From positions 62,001 to 126,000 of the forward strand of contig NZ_JAMHJQ010000013.1 in NCBI RefSeq assembly GCF_023534745.1: DNA of 64,000 nucleotides. The letters are read 5' to 3'. The translations under genes were made by a program, and so were the position numbers. The DNA is from Streptomyces sp. 35G-GA-8 (GTDB lineage Bacteria; Actinomycetota; Actinomycetes; Streptomycetales; Streptomycetaceae). This document shows, piece after piece, positions 9,041-18,177 of the stretch. The notes below the pieces were generated by a model. The model made no database searches. It worked only from the letters and a program-made list of their open reading frames with translations, and was not told the DNA's origin. Position 1 is the first letter of the stretch, and each line of letters opens with the position of its first letter.

Positions 9041-10450
9041 TCAGCCGCGCAGGGCTGCGATCGAATCGGCGAGGGCCTTGGGCACATCCGGTACGAGAGC
9101 GTGGACACCGTCCCGTACGATCCGGCGACCGCCGACCACGGTGTGGCGTACATCCGCCGCGGAGGCGGCGAATACGGCTGTCTCCGCTCCGAGCCGGGTG
9201 AGCGTGCCGGCTGTTCTGACCGAGTCCAGGGCGATGGTGGTGAGATCGGCGAGCGCGCCTCGCTCGATCCTGCCCGCCTCGTGCCAGCCGAGGGCCGCGT
9301 GGCCGTCGGCGGTCGCGGCGCGCAGGAGGGCGGCGGCCGCCCAGTGACCGCGGGTGCGGGTGCGCAGCCGTTCGTCGAGTTCCATCGCGCGGGCCTCTTC
9401 GAGGATGTCGATGACGGCGTGGCTGTCGCTGCCGAGCGACAGCGGCGAGCCCGCGCGCTGGAGGCGGGCGGCGGGGCCGATGCCGTCGGCCAGATCGCGT
9501 TCCGTGGTGGGGCACATGCAGGTGCCGGTACGGGCGCCGCCCAGCAGGGCGATGTCCTCGTCGGTGAGATGGGTGTTGTGCACGCCGGTGGTACGGGCGC
9601 CGAGGACGCCGTGATCGGCGAGCAGACGCGTGGGGGTGCGGCCGTGCGCATCGAGGCAGGCGTCGTTCTCCGCGGTCTGCTCGGAGAGATGCACATGCAG
9701 CGGGGCCCGGTGGGCCTCGGCCCAGTCGGCGACGGTGGAGAGCTGTTCGGCGGGTACGGCGCGTACGGAGTGGATCGCCGCGCCGATCCGGGCGTGGGCG
9801 CTGTCCTTGTGGGCCGAGGCGAGGTCCGAGGCGCGCTCGGCCCAGTCGGTGGCCGTTCCGTCGGAGAAGCGGAGCTGATGGTGGTCCAGGGGCGCGCCGC
9901 CGGGCCGCTTCGTGATGCCGGAGGAGAGATAGGCGGTGTCCAGCAGCGTGATCCGGATCCCGGCCTCGGCCGCCGCCGCGATCAGTGCCTCCCCCATCGC
10001 GTTCGGCCGGTCGTACGGAGTGCCGTCCGGGGTGTGGTGGAGGTAGTGGAATTCACCGACGGCGGTGATCCCGGCGAGCGCCATCTCGGCGTACACGGCG
10101 CGGGCGAGCGCGTAATAGGAGTCGGGGGTGAGCTTGGCGGCGATCGCGTACATGATCTCGCGCCAGGTCCAGAAGGTGCCGGAGCCGACCTGGACGGTGC
10201 CGCGCAGGGCGCGGTGGAAGGCGTGGGAGTGGGCGTTGGCCAGCCCGGGGAGGGTCAGTCCGCGCAGGACCGTGGCCCCGGGCGGCGGGGTCATGACGCC
10301 GGTACGGACGTCGGTGATCCGGCCGTCCGTGACGCCGACGGCGACCCCCGGCTCGACGTGCGTGCCGAGCCAGGCGTGCTCCAGCCAGTAGACGAGCTCG
10401 GCGGGCGCGCCCGGCACGGCCCGGCCCGGTGCCGCTGTGGGGTGCGTCAT
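9041..10450 (-). CDS. hutF: Formimidoylglutamate deiminase
   Basis: The protein has 469 residues. It removes ammonia from N-formimino-L-glutamate to give N-formyl-L-glutamate, the five-step variant of the hut pathway. The metal motif AHSHAFHR has H74 and H76. Further down are [16 protein letters not shown] and the [11 protein letters not shown] and [10 protein letters not shown] segments that distinguish HutF from other TrzF/ATZ-type amidohydrolases. The ATG at 10448-10450 overlaps the stop of the upstream M20 gene as ATGA. Making formylglutamate requires a deformylase; no HutG is in this window, and the neighbouring M20 enzyme is the obvious local candidate (inference). Confidence 0.93.
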   Translation of the reverse strand: MTHPTAAPGRAVPGAPAELVYWLEHAWLGTHVEPGVAVGVTDGRITDVRTGVMTPPPGATVLRGLTLPGLANAHSHAFHRALRGTVQVGSGTFWTWREIMYAIAAKLTPDSYYALARAVYAEMALAGITAVGEFHYLHHTPDGTPYDRPNAMGEALIAAAAEAGIRITLLDTAYLSSGITKRPGGAPLDHHQLRFSDGTATDWAERASDLASAHKDSAHARIGAAIHSVRAVPAEQLSTVADWAEAHRAPLHVHLSEQTAENDACLDAHGRTPTRLLADHGVLGARTTGVHNTHLTDEDIALLGGARTGTCMCPTTERDLADGIGPAARLQRAGSPLSLGSDSHAVIDILEEARAMELDERLRTRTRGHWAAAALLRAATADGHAALGWHEAGRIERGALADLTTIALDSVRTAGTLTRLGAETAVFAASAADVRHTVVGGRRIVRDGVHALVPDVPKALADSIAALRG

Positions 10451-11757
10451 GCGTACAGGAGTCCTTCCAGTACGTCGGCGAGTGCCAGGACCCCGGCCAC
10501 GCAGTCGTCCTCGGCCGCGGATTCGGCCGGGGAGTGGGAGACCCCGGTGGGGTTGCGTACGAACAGCATGGCGGTAGGGATGGAGCCGGACAGAATACCC
10601 GCGTCATGCCCGGCGCCGGTGCCGAGGACGGGTACGGGTGCGCCGCCGCCGGGGCGCTGCCCGAGGATCTTGCCCAGCTCGTCCCGCAGTGCGTGCTCGA
10701 ACTCGACCACGGGGGTGAAGGACTCCCGTACGACAGACAGCTCGATACCGGCCCGGTCCGCGCAGGCGCGGGCGGCGGCCTCGATACCGGCGACCACGGT
10801 GTCCAGCGCGGACTGGTCGGCGGCGCGGGAATCCAGCCAGCCGCGGACGAGGGAGGGGATGGCGTTGACGCCGTTGGGCTCGACGGAGATCTTGCCGAAC
10901 GTGGCGAGGGCTCCGGCGAGTTCGGCCTCGCGGCGGGCGGCGAGCACCGTCTCGGCGTAGGTCAGCATCGGGTCGCGACGGTCGGCGAGACGGGTGGTGC
11001 CCGCGTGGTTGGCCTCTCCCCGGAAGTCGAAGCGCCAGCGGCCGTGCGGCCAGATCGCCGAGGCGATCCCGACGGGGTCGCCGGAGAGGTCGAGGGCGCG
11101 GCCCTGCTCGACATGCAGCTCGATGAACGCGCCGATCCGGGCGAGGCGTTCGGGGTCGGGTCCGAGGGTGGCCGGGTCGTGGCCGGCGGCCTCCATCGCC
11201 CGGGGCAGCGTGATGCCGTCCCCGTCGCGCAGCTCATGGGCCTGCTCGACGGTGAGCTGTCCGGCGGTGAGCCGGGAGCCGACGCAGGCGAGACCGAAGC
11301 GGGCGCCTTCCTCGTCACCGAAGTTGGTGATGGCGAGGGGTCTGCCGAACCGCGCGCCTCTGGCGCGGAGTTCATCGAGTGCGGCGAAGGAGGAGACCAC
11401 ACCGAGCGGCCCGTCGAAGGCGCCGCCGTCGGGTACGGAGTCCAGATGCGACCCCGTCACGACGGCGTCCCCGGCGAGCGGATCGCCGAGCCAGGCCCAC
11501 TGGTTGCCGTTGCGGTCGAGTTCGTAGGCCAGCCCCCGGGCCTCGGCCTGTGCGCGGAACCAGGCGCGGCACTCGGCATCGGCGCCGGTCCAGGCGTATC
11601 GCCGGTAGCCGCCGCTGCCGGAGTCACGTCCGAGCGGCGCGAGCTCGCGCCACATCTCCTGGAAGGAGGGGGGTCGGCGGGCGTCACCCGGGGCGCGCCC
11701 GACGTCACCGGGGGCGCGCTCGGCGTGCCCCGGCTCGGGAGGGAGCGACGCGGTCAC
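10447..11757 (-). CDS. M20 amidohydrolase (allantoate/N-carbamoyl amino acid hydrolase family)
   Basis: The protein has 436 residues with the M20/HyuC architecture: a two-metal peptidase-like domain interrupted by a dimerisation lid. Visible metal and catalytic residues include H104 and D106 in [12 protein letters not shown]115 in FDGPLGV, the Glu pair in [10 protein letters not shown] (about 149-150) and ELHVEQG. The lid region carries the NHAGTT segment. The family removes carbamoyl or formyl groups, or splits allantoate. Lying between hutU and hutF and coupled to both (GTGA upstream, ATGA downstream), it may act on N-formylglutamate in place of HutG; this is inferred from position. The start codon is GTG at 11755-11757. 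Confidence 0.88.
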   Translation of the reverse strand: MTASLPPEPGHAERAPGDVGRAPGDARRPPSFQEMWRELAPLGRDSGSGGYRRYAWTGADAECRAWFRAQAEARGLAYELDRNGNQWAWLGDPLAGDAVVTGSHLDSVPDGGAFDGPLGVVSSFAALDELRARGARFGRPLAITNFGDEEGARFGLACVGSRLTAGQLTVEQAHELRDGDGITLPRAMEAAGHDPATLGPDPERLARIGAFIELHVEQGRALDLSGDPVGIASAIWPHGRWRFDFRGEANHAGTTRLADRRDPMLTYAETVLAARREAELAGALATFGKISVEPNGVNAIPSLVRGWLDSRAADQSALDTVVAGIEAAARACADRAGIELSVVRESFTPVVEFEHALRDELGKILGQRPGGGAPVPVLGTGAGHDAGILSGSIPTAMLFVRNPTGVSHSPAESAAEDDCVAGVLALADVLEGLLYA

Positions 11758-13412
11758 TCGCCCTCCCGCATCGGGACGCGGACGTGACGCTCGTCGGCGA
11801 CCTCTTCCGCGAGGTCGTAGCCCGCGTCGACATGGCGGATGACGCCCATGCCCGGGTCGTTGGTCAGGACGCGGCGGATCTTCTCGCCCGCGAGCTCGGT
11901 GCCGTCGGCCACCGAGACCTGGCCGGCGTGGATGGAGCGGCCCATGCCGACGCCGCCGCCGTGGTGGATGGAGACCCAGGAGGCACCGGAGGCGACATTG
12001 ACCATGGCGTTGAGGAGCGGCCAGTCGGCGATGGCGTCGGAGCCGTCGAGCATGGCCTCCGTCTCGCGGTACGGGGAGGCGACCGAGCCGCAGTCCAGAT
12101 GGTCGCGCCCGATGACCAGCGGGGCGGCCAGCTCACCGGAGGCGACCATGTCGTTGAAGCGCTCGCCCGCCTTGTCGCGCTCGCCGTAGCCGAGCCAGCA
12201 GATCCGGGCCGGCAGCCCCTGGAAGTGGACGCGCTCGCCGGCCATCTTGATCCAGCGGTGCAGGGATTCGTTCTCCGGGAAGAGGTCGAGGATCGCCTTG
12301 TCCGTCTTGTGGATGTCGGACGCCTCGCCGGAGAGCGCGGCCCAGCGGAACGGCCCCTTGCCCTCGCAGAACAGCGGCCGGATATAGGCGGGCACGAAGC
12401 CGGGGAAGGCGAAGGCCCTGTCGTATCCGGCGAGTTGGGCCTCGCCGCGGATGGAGTTGCCGTAGTCGAAGACCTCGGCGCCCGCGTCCATGAAGCCGAC
12501 CATCGCCTCGACGTGCCGGGCCATGGACTCCCGGGCGCGCTGGGTGAAGTCGGCGGGCTTCTCGGCGGCGTACGAGGCCATCTCGTCGAAGTCGACGCCG
12601 AGCGGCAGATAGGCCAGCGGGTCATGGGCAGAGGTCTGGTCCGTGACGATGTCGATGGGGGCGCCCTCGGCGAGCATCCGGGGCAGCAGCTCCGCCGCGT
12701 TGCCGAGCAGGCCGATGGAGAGCGGACGGCGCGCGTCGCGTGCCTCGGTCGCCAGCTGGAGCGCGTGCTCCAGGCTCTCGGCCCGTACATCGAGATAGCG
12801 GTGCTCGATGCGGCGCTCGATGGCGCGCGGGTCGCAGTCGATACAGATCGCGACGCCGTCGTTCATGGTGACGGCCAGCGGCTGGGCGCCGCCCATGCCG
12901 CCCAGACCGGCGGTGAGGGTGATGGTCCCGGCGAGCGTCCCGCCGAACCTCTTCGCGGCGACGGCGGCGAACGTCTCGTAGGTGCCCTGGAGGATGCCCT
13001 GCGTGCCGATATAGATCCAGGATCCGGCCGTCATCTGCCCGTACATGGTGAGGCCCAGGGCCTCCAGGCGCCGGAACTCCTCCCAGTTCGCCCAGTCGCC
13101 GACCAGATTGGAGTTGGCGAGCAGGACGCGCGGCGCCCACTCATGGGTCTGCATCACCCCGACCGGGCGGCCGGACTGAACGAGCATCGTCTCGTCCTGC
13201 TTGAGGGTGCGGAGCGTACGCACCATCGCGTCGAAGGAGCGCCAGTCACGGGCGGCCTTGCCGGTGCCGCCGTAGACGACGAGCTTGTCCGGGTGCTCGG
13301 CGACCTCCGGGTCCAGGTTGTTCTGGAGCATGCGGAGGGCGGCTTCCTGCTGCCATCCCAGGGCGCTCAGTTCCGTACCGCGCGGAGCCCGTACGGGTCG
13401 GGGTCCTGACAT
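11754..13412 (-). CDS. hutU: Urocanate hydratase
   Basis: The protein has 552 residues, the normal length. It converts urocanate to 4-imidazolone-5-propionate using tightly bound NAD+. The NAD-binding Gly-rich segment [11 protein letters not shown] is at about 167-177, and the urocanase signature [10 protein letters not shown] is at 348-357. GGAGGAGG lies seven bases before the ATG. It is the first gene of the four-gene hut operon. The 79 bases between its start and the divergent gene at 13492 contain the motif CAATCTATTCA, which recurs upstream of the lyase/transporter block. Nothing appears truncated. Confidence 0.96.
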   Translation of the reverse strand: MSGPRPVRAPRGTELSALGWQQEAALRMLQNNLDPEVAEHPDKLVVYGGTGKAARDWRSFDAMVRTLRTLKQDETMLVQSGRPVGVMQTHEWAPRVLLANSNLVGDWANWEEFRRLEALGLTMYGQMTAGSWIYIGTQGILQGTYETFAAVAAKRFGGTLAGTITLTAGLGGMGGAQPLAVTMNDGVAICIDCDPRAIERRIEHRYLDVRAESLEHALQLATEARDARRPLSIGLLGNAAELLPRMLAEGAPIDIVTDQTSAHDPLAYLPLGVDFDEMASYAAEKPADFTQRARESMARHVEAMVGFMDAGAEVFDYGNSIRGEAQLAGYDRAFAFPGFVPAYIRPLFCEGKGPFRWAALSGEASDIHKTDKAILDLFPENESLHRWIKMAGERVHFQGLPARICWLGYGERDKAGERFNDMVASGELAAPLVIGRDHLDCGSVASPYRETEAMLDGSDAIADWPLLNAMVNVASGASWVSIHHGGGVGMGRSIHAGQVSVADGTELAGEKIRRVLTNDPGMGVIRHVDAGYDLAEEVADERHVRVPMREGE

Positions 13413-13468
13413 GGCGATGCCTCCTCCGTGGTGAATCCGCCGGCTGGTCCGCCGACCGATCTGTTGGC

Positions 13469-13479
13469 CAATCTATTCA
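13469..13479. promoter_or_regulatory. Candidate operator CAATCTATTCA upstream of hutU
   Basis: This 11-base sequence lies 57 bases upstream of the hutU start and 13 bases before the divergent gene. An identical 11-mer occurs at 21789-21799 between the lyase and the ABC transporter. The flanks also resemble each other (TTGGC versus TTGA just before the core). A+T-rich identity at comparable positions in two divergent promoter regions suggests a common regulator, possibly the RpiR protein at 19113. That is inference. Confidence 0.5.
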
Positions 13480-13491
13480 CATCCTCGTCGG

Positions 13492-15078
13492 ATGAATACT
13501 TGTAGTCAACAGCTGCGTGAGCGGTCGGCGGATGATTGGCTGGCACTCATGGCTTCGGTTCAGCACAACGGTGGCACTACCCCGCACGGCACGGACGGCA
13601 CCCATGGCTCCGCGGACGGCGGTACGGACGCCGCCCCCGGGGTGACCCCCGTCGTGACCCCCGGAGCAGCCCACGACGTGGCCTCCGACGCGCCCCTCGG
13701 TACGGCGGCCCGCCGGGACCTCGCCGTACGGGCCGCCGTGACGCAGGGTCTCATCAGCGAGGCCGAGCCCGTCGTCGCTCTGCTCGACGTGGCCGGAATC
13801 CGCGCCTCCGCCGCCGCTCTCCGTGCCGCCTTCGACGAGGTCACCGCCCCCGGCACCGCCGTCCTGCACGCCTTCGCGGTGAAGGCCGCGCCCCTGGTGG
13901 CCGTGGTGCGCCTGCTCGGCGAGGAGGGCATCGGCGCCGAGGTCGCGAGCCCCGGCGAGCTGGCCCTCGCCCGGGCGGCGGGCATACGGCCCGGCCACAC
14001 CGTCCTCGACTCCCCCGCCAAGACCACCGCCGAGCTGCGCGAAGCGCTCGCGCTCGGCATCGCGGTCAACGCCGACAACCCCCAGGAGCTGGCGCGGATC
14101 GACGCACTGATCGGCTCCGGCGCGGGCCGGGGCCCAGGTCCGGGCTCCGGACCCGGCTCGGGCCCCCTCGCCTCCCCCCTCGGACTGCGGATCAACGCGC
14201 AGGTCGGCGGCGGATCCATCGGCGCCCTGTCCACCGCCACCGCCACCTCCAAGTTCGGGATCGCGCTGCGCGACGAGGGCGCCCGCGCCTGGGTCGTCCA
14301 GGCGTATCTGGACCGCCCCTGGCTGACCCGGCTGCACACCCACTCCGGCTCGCAGGGCGTCCCGCTGGAGCGCATGACCGAGGGCGTACGGACGGTGTAC
14401 GAACTGGCCGAGGAGATCAACGCGGCGGCCGGCCACCGGCAGATCGACACCCTCGACATCGGCGGCGGCCTCCCGGTCAACTTCGGCTCGGACGAGGAGA
14501 CACCGACGTACGCGGACTACGCCCGGCTGCTGAGCGAGACCGTCCCCGGACTGCTCGACGGCCGCTACGGACTGGTCACCGAATTCGGCCGTTCTCTGCT
14601 CGCCAAGCACGGCACGGTCCTCGCGCGCGTCGAATACGCCAAGTCCGCCGGTGGCCGCCCGATCGCGGTGACGCACGCGGGTGCACAGGTCGCCACCCGT
14701 ACCGTCTACGACCCCGCCTCCTGGCCGCTGCGCATCGCCGCGTACGACGCCGGGGGACGGCCCAAGACAGGCCCCGCCGTGGCCCAGGACATCGCGGGCC
14801 CGGCCTGTTTCGCGGGCGATCTGCTCGCCGAGAACCGGCCGGTGCCCCTGCTTGAGCAGGGCGATCTGGTGGCCGCCCTCGACACCGGCGCGTACTACTT
14901 CTCCAACCACTACGCGTACAACAGCCTGGCCAGGCCGGGCGTCCACGGTTTCGTGACGACTCCGGGCGCGGCCGGTGGCGGGGTGCGCTTCGCGACCGTG
15001 CGGGCCGCGCAGACGGTCGCGGAGATCGTCGGCGAGTCGGGCGGCGGATACGCCGACGCGCTCCTCCTCGACGACTGA
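13492..15078 (+). CDS. PLP fold-III decarboxylase/racemase-like enzyme
   Basis: The protein has 528 residues and is related to diaminopimelate decarboxylase-type group IV enzymes. The PLP lysine sits in HAFAVKAAP. The HTHSGSQG and IGGGLPVNFG segments correspond to the substrate and phosphate-binding loops. CFAGDLLAEN replaces the usual C-E-S-x-D loop, and GAYYFSNHYAYNSLARP matches the C-terminal barrel. The first 75 residues are a poorly conserved Gly/Thr/Ala-rich extension. The ATG at 13492 has no clear ribosome-binding site and a later ATG at 13549 is possible, so the N-terminus is uncertain. It is divergent from hutU. The annotation diaminopimelate decarboxylase would be an over-call, because the substrate-binding loop differs. 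The amino acid substrate is unknown. Confidence 0.75.
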   Translation: MNTCSQQLRERSADDWLALMASVQHNGGTTPHGTDGTHGSADGGTDAAPGVTPVVTPGAAHDVASDAPLGTAARRDLAVRAAVTQGLISEAEPVVALLDVAGIRASAAALRAAFDEVTAPGTAVLHAFAVKAAPLVAVVRLLGEEGIGAEVASPGELALARAAGIRPGHTVLDSPAKTTAELREALALGIAVNADNPQELARIDALIGSGAGRGPGPGSGPGSGPLASPLGLRINAQVGGGSIGALSTATATSKFGIALRDEGARAWVVQAYLDRPWLTRLHTHSGSQGVPLERMTEGVRTVYELAEEINAAAGHRQIDTLDIGGGLPVNFGSDEETPTYADYARLLSETVPGLLDGRYGLVTEFGRSLLAKHGTVLARVEYAKSAGGRPIAVTHAGAQVATRTVYDPASWPLRIAAYDAGGRPKTGPAVAQDIAGPACFAGDLLAENRPVPLLEQGDLVAALDTGAYYFSNHYAYNSLARPGVHGFVTTPGAAGGGVRFATVRAAQTVAEIVGESGGGYADALLLDD

Positions 15079-15308
15079 GCCACGGCCGGGACAGCCGAGA
15101 CGGCCGAGAACCACCGGATACGACCGAAGACGGCGGAAGGCGACCGGCGGCGACCGGGGCGGCCGGAAGTGGCCGGTCCCCGGCGGCCCGGCACGCATGT
15201 TCCGATGGAAAATGCCAGAACCTCCTCCCCCCGCACCGACGTTGCGTAATCTCACGGTCACTGCCGCACGACAGTGCGCCCGCACGCCCGGCTGGGAGGG
15301 GAGTCCGC

Positions 15309-15701
15309 GTGCCCGGAATCGACGCGTGCCTACAGGAGGCCATGAACCTGCCGGGAGCGCGCGGCGCCGCGATCGTGGACTGGACGAGTGGTCTCGCGCT
15401 CGGCACGGCGGGCGAATCACCCAACGGCGACCATGAGGCGACGGCCGCCGAGACGGCCGAACTGGCCAGAGCCGCCGCGGAGTACACGGCCTTCGCGCCC
15501 GCCGCCGCGGCCGGCCACAAGGGCCCGCCCGTCGAAGACCTCATCGTCACCACCCGCACCGGCTATCACCTGCTGACCTTCGTCGAGACGACGTTCGACA
15601 GCAGCGTCTTCCTCCATCTCTGGCTCGACCGCGACACCGGAAACCTCGCCCTGGCCCGGTTACGGCTGGGGCAGTTGGCGGAACGGCTGGTACTGGGATG
15701 A
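15309..15701 (+). CDS. Roadblock/LC7 domain protein 1, with a TTA codon
   Basis: The protein has 130 residues with the alpha-beta roadblock fold: a first helix and the strand RGAAIVDWTSGLALG, an Ala-rich variable helix (about 45-75), then DLIVTTRTGYHLL and SVFLHLWLDRDTGNLALARLRL. Roadblock proteins of the MglB type bind small GTPases and act on polarity or signalling. The GTG start at 15309 follows GGGAGGGGAG. Codon 118 (15660-15662) is TTA, so bldA is needed to finish the protein. The stop overlaps the next ATG as ATGA. Unlike Streptomyces conservons, no GTPase, DUF742 protein or histidine kinase accompanies it. Confidence 0.8.
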   Translation: MPGIDACLQEAMNLPGARGAAIVDWTSGLALGTAGESPNGDHEATAAETAELARAAAEYTAFAPAAAAGHKGPPVEDLIVTTRTGYHLLTFVETTFDSSVFLHLWLDRDTGNLALARLRLGQLAERLVLG

Positions 15702-16486
15702 CGGCGGCGCCCACGCACTCCACGCACTCCACGGTCTCCCCGATGCTCGTCCGGCTGGCCGGCGAACGCGCCACCGGAGCGCTCCTGCGCGACCACGGCA
15801 CGCTCTATCTCGCCGACGGCCGTGTCGTACACGCCGAGAGCCCCGCCGCCCCCGGGGTCGACGTCCTGCTCACCGCCGGCGGCCGACTGCCGCGCGCGGG
15901 CTGGGAGGAGGCGGTCGACCGGGCCGGCGCCCGCCGCGAGGTGGGCCGTTTCCTGGTCGACAGCGGCCGCATCGGCGGCGGAGAGCTGGAGATCTGCCAT
16001 CTGGGCGCGCTGTTCGACGCCGCCTACTTCGCGCTCGCCCCCGGCAGCGGGCCCACCCGCTTCCGTTACGGCGTGGCGCACTGGATCGGTCCCGTACGGC
16101 CCGTCACCGCCTCCGCCGTCGAGCGCGAGACCCGGCGCAGACGCGAACTCCTCGACCAGGTCTGGCCGTACGCGGCCGTGGACACCGCGCCCGTACGGAC
16201 GCGCGAGGCGGCGCCGGGCCAGGCGGTCACCCGCCGTCAACGGGCGCTGCTGGAGCTGGCGGACGGGGTACGGACTCCCCTGGCCATCGCCTGGGCACTG
16301 GGCAGACCCGCGTTCCACACCCTGCTGGACATCCGCCGGCTGGCCGCGGCCGGACTGGTCGAGACACCCGCGGAACCGGCGGCGGCCACGCCCTCGGCGG
16401 TCCCCTCCTGGGTGGCGACGGTCTCGGCCGATCCGGACATCGACCTGTTACGCCGGCTCCGCGACGCCCTGGAGGCAAGCCTGTGA
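15698..16486 (+). CDS. DUF4388/PATAN-like regulatory protein with a TTA codon
   Basis: The protein has 262 residues. Residues about 12-100 look like the DUF4388 or PatA N-terminal domain (GALLRDHGTLYLADGRVVHAES followed by LLTAGGRLPRAGW), a domain that often partners roadblock and response-regulator proteins. The C-terminal third (about 175-225) looks like a winged helix (RALLELADGVRTPLAIAWAL, then LLDIRRLAAAGLVE). Codon 251 (16448-16450) is TTA. Translation starts on an ATGA overlap with roadblock 1, so both TTA-containing genes are coupled. A protein-protein or DNA-binding adaptor function is inferred. Confidence 0.7.
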   Translation: MTAAPTHSTHSTVSPMLVRLAGERATGALLRDHGTLYLADGRVVHAESPAAPGVDVLLTAGGRLPRAGWEEAVDRAGARREVGRFLVDSGRIGGGELEICHLGALFDAAYFALAPGSGPTRFRYGVAHWIGPVRPVTASAVERETRRRRELLDQVWPYAAVDTAPVRTREAAPGQAVTRRQRALLELADGVRTPLAIAWALGRPAFHTLLDIRRLAAAGLVETPAEPAAATPSAVPSWVATVSADPDIDLLRRLRDALEASL

Positions 16487-16595
16487 CTCCCCGTTCCATC
16501 CACCGGGCCAGGACGCGCGCGTCCGATGTCGTGCCGGACCACGCCACGCCGTCATGAGGCGCGCGCTGCGGGCACGTGCCGAGAGGAGACAGCTG

Positions 16596-16988
16596 ATGAC
16601 GGCGGAAGCCGAGGTACTGGGCGAGCTGAGGCGCCTGCGGGCCCGCCTCCCGCAGCTCACCGGCGCGCTCGCGGCCAGTACCGACGGTCTGGTGCTCGCC
16701 CAGGACACGGCCGAGGTGGAGGCGGAGGGCGTGGCCGCGCTCACCGCCGCGGCGCTGGGCGTCGCGCTGCGCCTCACGGACACCACCGGCCAGGGCGGAT
16801 TCCGGGAACTGCTGATCCGGGGCGAGCTGGGGTACGTCGCGACCTACGCGGCGGGCGCCTCGGCGGTGCTGACGCTGCTGGCGGAGCCCACGATCAATGT
16901 GGGCCGGCTCCATCTGGAGGCGCGGCGGTCCAGCACCCGGATCGGCGAACTGGTCGACGGCGCTCTGGAACGCCTGGAGAACGCCTGA
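16596..16988 (+). CDS. Roadblock/LC7 domain protein 2
   Basis: The protein has 130 residues. It begins with a helix of about 20 residues (LGELRRLRARLPQLTGAL), followed by the roadblock strand ASTDGLVLAQDT, a helix rich in Ala (ALTAAALGVALRL), and then RELLIRGELGYVATYAAG and VLTLLAEPTINVGRLHLEARR. The length and order match CvnB/MglB-type roadblock proteins. The ATG at 16596 is chosen because GAGAGGAG lies five to six bases upstream; an ATG at 16554 has none. It lies 109 bases after the DUF4388-like gene and 96 bases before roadblock 3, so it may have its own promoter. It has no TTA codon. Confidence 0.82.
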   Translation: MTAEAEVLGELRRLRARLPQLTGALAASTDGLVLAQDTAEVEAEGVAALTAAALGVALRLTDTTGQGGFRELLIRGELGYVATYAAGASAVLTLLAEPTINVGRLHLEARRSSTRIGELVDGALERLENA

Positions 16989-17084
16989 CCCATGCCAGCC
17001 CCCACCTCACGCGGAACACGCGTCACCCGGGCCCCGGGGACCTCCCGGACCACCCGTACCGGACGGAAAGGAAGTGCGACACTC

Positions 17085-17459
17085 ATGGCCAACACCGAAG
17101 CCGCCCTCAAGCAGGCCACCACCGTGATCGAAGGCGCCCTCGGAGCCGCCCTCGTCGACTACTCCAGCGGAATGGCTCTCGGCACGGTCGGCGGCGGCAA
17201 GGACCTCGATCTGACGGTGGCCGCGGCCGGCAACACCGATGTGGTCCGGGCCAAGTTCCGCACCATGGAAATGCTCGGCATGAAGGACGAGATCGAGGAC
17301 ATACTGATCACCCTCGGCAACCAGTACCACCTGATACGGCTGCTCAAGGGGCGTGGCAACAGCGGTCTGTTCCTCTATCTGGCGCTGGACAAGTCACGGG
17401 CGAATCTGGCGATGGCGCGTCATCAGCTGATGAGAATCGAAGCCGAGCTGGAAGTCTGA
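17085..17459 (+). CDS. Roadblock/LC7 domain protein 3
   Basis: The protein has 124 residues and is the most compact of the three roadblock proteins here. The first helix ALKQATTVIEGALG leads into AALVDYSSGMALGTVG, which is very close to the RGAAIVDWTSGLALG strand of roadblock 1. It continues with IEDILITLGNQYHLIRLL and GLFLYLALDKSRANLAMARHQL. Roadblocks 1 and 3 are thus closer to each other than to roadblock 2, suggesting duplication. GGAAAGGAAG lies about ten bases before the ATG at 17085. No GTPase gene is nearby. A homotypic signalling role is inferred from the fold. Confidence 0.82.
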   Translation: MANTEAALKQATTVIEGALGAALVDYSSGMALGTVGGGKDLDLTVAAAGNTDVVRAKFRTMEMLGMKDEIEDILITLGNQYHLIRLLKGRGNSGLFLYLALDKSRANLAMARHQLMRIEAELEV

Positions 17460-17520
17460 GAGGCCCGCGCGCGGGACCGCGTCACGCGCGGCCCGCGCCG
17501 CCGACCGGCCGCGCCGCTGT

Positions 17521-18087
17521 TCAGCGGCGGCGCCGTGCCCCGCCGGGCACGGCGTCACCGGCCGCGGTCCCCGTGGTCCGGTAGCCCTTGACCTTCTTGC
17601 CCACGGGGTGCCCGGTGCCGACCCAGTCGGTACGCACCCACAGCAGCACATCGTCCCGGCGCTCCCGCCGCCCCAGCCAGCCGGCCTTGAGCCACAGCCC
17701 GACACCCACGCCCGCCAGGGCCGGGCCCCCGGCACCGGGCAGCGCGAACGAACTCCCGACCGCGACGAGGAAAGCGGCCAGCAGCCACCAGCGGTTCGCC
17801 CGGCGCCAGTTGCGCAGCGTCACGGCACGGTCCTGAAGGAAGTCAAACTTCCCCGCCCGCTCGGCACGGTCCGCCCACTCGGTGTACCGGCGCCGGCGCC
17901 CGAACGCGACAACCGCGACGCACACCACGAACAGCGCCGCTCCGGTATAGCCGCCGATCCTGCGCCCGGTCAGTCCGGGAAGCAGGACACCGATCCCGGT
18001 GGCGAGAACCCCCAGCCACCACATCGGTACCGCACCGGCCCGTACGATCACGGCCACCCGTGCCAGAGACTGCCCTCCGCGCCCCAC
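17521..18087 (-). CDS. Conserved membrane protein
   Basis: The protein has 188 residues. The GTG at 18085-18087 is preferred over the more upstream TTG because GAGGAGG lies five to six bases before it. Four hydrophobic segments are visible: two near the N-terminus (about 16-35 and 38-56), then a basic/aromatic soluble loop (RRRRYTEWADRAERAGKFDFLQ), and two more at about 92-105 and 112-125. The C-terminal tail is basic and ends in GGARRRR. No family is recognised. It converges on the roadblock cluster, and its upstream side abuts repeat element A about 90 bases away. Confidence 0.65.
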   Translation of the reverse strand: MGRGGQSLARVAVIVRAGAVPMWWLGVLATGIGVLLPGLTGRRIGGYTGAALFVVCVAVVAFGRRRRYTEWADRAERAGKFDFLQDRAVTLRNWRRANRWWLLAAFLVAVGSSFALPGAGGPALAGVGVGLWLKAGWLGRRERRDDVLLWVRTDWVGTGHPVGKKVKGYRTTGTAAGDAVPGGARRRR

Positions 18088-18177
18088 GATCCGCCTCCTC
18101 AAGCCTGTGTTGTGGCGCGCAGACTAATGAGGTTCTCTGAGCATTTCCTGAGAATCGACGATCTCGGGGCGGCGGCC

